The notes under the pieces were generated by a model. It worked only from the letters and a program-made list of their open reading frames with translations. It did not search any database and had not been told where the DNA came from. Of a DNA stretch of 32,270 nucleotides, positions 29,353 to 32,270 are shown one piece after another. The stretch's first letter is position 1. The number at the start of each line of letters is the position of its first letter. Made by a program: the position numbers and the translations under genes. Origin of the DNA: an uncultured Bacilli bacterium (GTDB lineage: Bacteria; Bacillota_I; Bacilli_A; RF39; UBA660); assembly GCA_910585915.1 (NCBI GenBank), contig CAJUGF010000008.1, forward strand, positions 1-32,270, read 5' to 3'.

Positions 29353-31470
29353 ATGGAAATTATAAAAAGTTTGGCAATAAAAATGCAAATAAAAGAAAGT
29401 CAAATCAAAAGTGTTTTAAAACTATTAGAAGAAGGAGCTACCATACCCTTTATTGCAAGATACAGAAAAGAAGCAACTGGAGCATTAGATGAAGAGCAAA
29501 TACGAGTAATTGAAACAGAATATCAATACTTATGTAATCTTCAAAAGAGAAAAGAAGACGTGATTCGCTTAATTGAAGAAAAAGACTTATTAACAGAAGA
29601 ATTAAAAAATCAAATTCTTGCTTGTGAAAAACTAACAGAAGTCGAAGATCTGTATCGCCCATTTAAAGAAAAGAAGAAAACGAAAGCAAGTGAAGCAATT
29701 AAAGCTGGATTAGAACCATTAGCTAAAAAAATAATGAGCTTTCCAACCAATGGCAATATTGAGACACTGGCAAGTGGTTACAATATGGAGATAGAGAAAG
29801 CCATAGAAGGTGCTGGATATATTATAAGTGAATGGATCAGTGATAATGCTTACTACCGCAAATGGATTAGAACATTTTTAGAAAAAAATGGACTGATTTG
29901 CAGCAAAATGAAAAAAAATGCTGTAGATGAGAAAAAGACGTATGATATGTATTATGAATTTCAAGACCGCATTAAATACATCAAACATTATCGCATATTA
30001 GCATTAAATCGTGGAGAAAAAGAAGGAATTCTAAGTGTATCACTCGATTACGAAAAAAGTGAAATAGAGGAATTTTTGAAGAAAAAAATAATAAAAAATG
30101 CTGAATCATTTGTAGCAAATATTGTGGAAAACGCCATCAAAGATGCTCTAAAAAGACTAATATTACCAAGTATAGAACGTGAAATACGATCAGAACTGAG
30201 TGAAAAAGCTGATACAGAAGCAATTGAAACTTTCAAAGAAAATTTAGAGAATCTCTTGCTTACAAAACCTATCAAAAATTCTACAGTCCTAGGATTTGAC
30301 CCAGCATTTCGTACTGGTTGCAAACTTGCAGTACTAAATCCTTATGGTGATGTTTTAGAAATCAGTACCATTTATCCACATGAACCTAAAAATGAGAAAG
30401 TTAAAAGCTGTGAAATATTGCGAAACCTAATTCAAAAGTATAATGTAAATGTAATTGCAATTGGAAATGGAACCGCATCAAGAGAAAGTGAGTTTTTTGT
30501 TTCTGAGTCCATCAAGGGTTTGCCAGTAAAATATAATATAGTAAGTGAAGCAGGTGCGAGTGTATACTCTGCCAGTAAATTAGCAATCAGTGAATTCCCA
30601 GATTTAACCGTTGAAAAAAGAAGTGCAATTTCCATTGGTAGAAGAATACAAGATCCATTATCAGAACTTGTAAAGATTGATCCTAAGAGTATTGGGGTTG
30701 GTGAATATCAACATGATGTTAACCAAAAGAACTTAAACAACGCTTTAACATTCACTGTTGAAAAAATTGTAAACGAAGTAGGAGTAAATATTAATACAGC
30801 AAGTACAAGTATATTAAAATATATTTCAGGATTAAACAAAAAAGCGATTGATAGTATTGTTGAATTTAAAAGCCAAAGACCATTTCAAAATAGAGAAGAA
30901 ATCAAAAAACTAAAAGGCATATCAGACAAAATATTCGAACAATGTATTGGATTCCTTAGAATTCCAGATTCTAATAATGCATTTGATAGAACAAAAATTC
31001 ATCCAGAGAGTTATCATATTGCAGAGCAATTACTAGAAGAATGTAAATTAGATTTAAAAGATATGGATACAGATTCCTTTAAAGAAAAACTATCACAAAT
31101 AGATGTCAAAAAAATGATTGAAAAAATAAATACAGATGAATACACGTTAACTGACATAATTAATGAATTAAAACACCCTGGATTAGATCGGCGTGATGAA
31201 TTGGAAAATGTTTTGTTAAAAAGTGATATTTTAGAAATTAAGGATTTAAAAGAAGGCATGGAACTAGAAGGAACAATAAGAAATGTTGTATCTTTTGGAG
31301 CATTTGTAGACATAGGCCTTCATAATGATGGTTTAATTCATATTTCTAAAATAAGTAAAGAATTTGTGAGTAATCCAAAAGAAGTTGTTCATGTTGGGCA
31401 AATAGTAAAATGTTATGTAGATAAAATTGATATTGAAAAAGAAAAAGTAAATCTATCATTAATAAAATAA
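29353..31470 (+). CDS. tex: Tex, RNA-binding transcription accessory protein
   Basis: This 705-aa protein is probably cytoplasmic and nucleic-acid-binding. The N-terminal helical Tex domain carries the family phrase IPFIARYRKEATGALDE. The central RNase-H-like YqgF domain includes VLGFDPAFRTGCKLAVL and VIAIGNGTASRE. Helix-hairpin-helix motifs follow (VGVNINTASTSILKYISGL, then FQNREEIKKLKGIS). The C-terminal S1 RNA-binding domain is GMELEGTIRNVVSFGAFVD and GLIHISKIS. The length is family-typical. AGGAGTGAG lies just before the ATG, and a good terminator follows. The exact cellular role of Tex is still debated. Confidence 0.96.
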   Translation: MEIIKSLAIKMQIKESQIKSVLKLLEEGATIPFIARYRKEATGALDEEQIRVIETEYQYLCNLQKRKEDVIRLIEEKDLLTEELKNQILACEKLTEVEDLYRPFKEKKKTKASEAIKAGLEPLAKKIMSFPTNGNIETLASGYNMEIEKAIEGAGYIISEWISDNAYYRKWIRTFLEKNGLICSKMKKNAVDEKKTYDMYYEFQDRIKYIKHYRILALNRGEKEGILSVSLDYEKSEIEEFLKKKIIKNAESFVANIVENAIKDALKRLILPSIEREIRSELSEKADTEAIETFKENLENLLLTKPIKNSTVLGFDPAFRTGCKLAVLNPYGDVLEISTIYPHEPKNEKVKSCEILRNLIQKYNVNVIAIGNGTASRESEFFVSESIKGLPVKYNIVSEAGASVYSASKLAISEFPDLTVEKRSAISIGRRIQDPLSELVKIDPKSIGVGEYQHDVNQKNLNNALTFTVEKIVNEVGVNINTASTSILKYISGLNKKAIDSIVEFKSQRPFQNREEIKKLKGISDKIFEQCIGFLRIPDSNNAFDRTKIHPESYHIAEQLLEECKLDLKDMDTDSFKEKLSQIDVKKMIEKINTDEYTLTDIINELKHPGLDRRDELENVLLKSDILEIKDLKEGMELEGTIRNVVSFGAFVDIGLHNDGLIHISKISKEFVSNPKEVVHVGQIVKCYVDKIDIEKEKVNLSLIK

Positions 31471-31496
31471 TCGGAAAATATTTATCCGATTTTTTT
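31469..31496 (+). terminator. Terminator after tex
   Basis: AATCGGA (31469-31475) and TCCGATT (31485-31491) with a 9-base loop and a T run. The stem begins inside the stop codon. Confidence 0.85.
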
Positions 31497-31505
31497 CGAC
31501 TTATT

Positions 31506-31534
31506 TTTACAATTATTGTTGATTATGTTAAAAT
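31506..31534 (+). promoter_or_regulatory. Promoter of the LTA-synthase-like gene
   Basis: TTTACA (31506-31511) and TAAAAT (31529-31534) are 17 bases apart, 55 bases before the ATG at 31590. Confidence 0.65.
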
Positions 31535-31589
31535 AGAAAAAGTATGAAACAACAGAAAATAAGAATAATAAAATAAGGAGTTCTATATT

Positions 31590-32255
31590 ATGAAAAAAAG
31601 ATTTTCAACCGTTCTATATTACTTTGTAGTAATCATGTATTTAGAAATTTGCTATAGGTTTTTTGTATATCATAGTATATACAGCTTAAACTTAATTTAT
31701 ATAACCTTATTTAGTTTTCTGATTTCTTTAATTTGTTCCTTTTTATCATGTTTAGGAAATCCTAAAATAAACAAAAAAATCGTTTTTACAATTGTTATTT
31801 TTTTAACACTCCTTTTTGTTGGTAATTATATTTATTATAGTATCCTATCCACTCCTTTTTCGTTTCAAGTAACCAAAATGGCGAGTCAAGCTCTAGATTT
31901 TTTGCCAGTATTACTAGGTTGCTTAAAAAAGAATATAATATCGATATTAATTTTTTTTCTCCCTCTAATATTATCCATCTGGCAGCAATCAAAAGTAACA
32001 ATCAAAAAAAACTTTTTCTTTGAAAAGAAAAACTTAGTTTATATGATAATAGCTACTTATTTATTAATTAATTTAGTATTGATCCCATTCAAAGGAAAAG
32101 ATTTTTCTGCTTATCAATTATATTGGAATCAAAATAATATTAGCAATTCTATTCAAACCTTTGGACTTTTAACTGCAGATCGCCTGGATTTGCAAAGAAT
32201 ACTATTAGGATTTGAAGAAGAAATAACACTTTCAAATAAAAAGGAAAGTGAAAAA
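31590..32255 (+). CDS. LTA-synthase-like membrane protein, 5' part only (cut at contig end)
   Basis: About 222 codons are visible, with no stop. The N-terminal part has about five membrane helices (VLYYFVVIMYLEICYRFF, YITLFSFLISLICSFL, IVFTIVIFLTLLFVGNYIYY, IISILIFFLPLILSI, LVYMIIATYLLINLVLI). An extracellular segment follows with QTFGLLTADRLDLQRILLG, where the sulfatase-type catalytic domain of LTA synthases would start. The layout and the FGLLTA..LD phrase resemble the LtaS/phosphoglycerol transferase family, but the catalytic domain is missing from the window, so the name is tentative. AAGGAG precedes the ATG. Codons after 32255 are adapter, not gene. Confidence 0.65.
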
Positions 32256-32270
32256 AGATCGGAAGAGCAC
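32256..32270 (+). other. Sequencing adapter remnant at the contig end
   Basis: The last 15 bases, AGATCGGAAGAGCAC, are identical to the start of the Illumina TruSeq read-through adapter. They are not biological and would add a false RSEEH end to the open frame. Confidence 0.95.

Noticed and set aside
31795..32001. Minus-strand frame opposite the LTA-synthase-like gene
   Set aside because: The plus-strand frame has a promoter, a ribosome-binding site and membrane helices; this one has none.
1..32270. Mollicute-type code with TGA as Trp
   Set aside because: uvrA and other genes end in TGA, Trp positions use TGG, and the gene set implies a walled, lipoprotein-bearing cell.

Overview
This is a very AT-rich, low-GC Gram-positive (Firmicutes/Bacilli-like) chromosome segment, most likely a gut-type lineage. 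The genes use strong AGGAGG ribosome-binding sites, TTGACA/TATAAT promoters and hairpin-plus-U-tract terminators. They include Lgt, a lipobox protein, a CBS-type family II pyrophosphatase, SipW-type secretion and a lipoteichoic-acid-synthase-like gene. TGA acts as a stop (uvrA ends in TGA) and Trp is TGG, so the code is standard. The last 15 bases (32256-32270) match the Illumina TruSeq adapter start, so the right edge is an untrimmed contig end and not genome sequence.

Region 1 (1-5100) is accessory DNA, probably a remnant or satellite of an integrative element. A minus-strand operon carries an ArpU-like HTH protein, a small two-helix pilin-like membrane protein, two small unknown proteins and a membrane-anchored Cys-containing surface protein. 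It is driven by a consensus promoter with a hairpin-rich leader. Next come two paralogous tandem-HTH repressors, two minus-strand unknown genes and a short XRE regulator with an upstream palindrome. Two genes here have perfect Shine-Dalgarno sequences facing ATA and ATC instead of ATG.

Region 2 (5100-7200) has a lipoprotein, a secreted protein with a caspase-like His/Cys arrangement, and a tRNA-Cys-like locus. That locus has a consensus promoter and intact 5' half but no normal T-arm or 3' acceptor strand, and its 3' end points at the accessory region.

Region 3 (7300-11200) is a SipW/TasA-like surface fibre locus: a major subunit-like protein, a membrane or secreted protein with 15 Asp-rich calcium-binding-like repeats, a SipW-type signal peptidase with a long charged tail, and a minor subunit-like protein. 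An orphan subunit-like protein lies at 28760-29311.

Region 4 (11200-14150) is a scrap yard between conserved genes. It holds a kinase-like N-lobe fragment, an unknown 112-aa gene, an ORF fragment, dispersed direct and partial inverted repeats, and a 461-aa fusion of an excisionase-type HTH, an SDR fold with the catalytic Lys replaced, and an unrecognised C-terminal domain. This fusion, flanked by direct repeats, is the best candidate for something undescribed.

Region 5 (14150-32270) is core chromosome: uvrB, an unknown gene, CBS-pyrophosphatase, a short-chain dehydrogenase, unknown membrane-anchored proteins, uvrA, lgt, trxB, the orphan TasA-like gene, tex and the start of an LTA-synthase-like gene.
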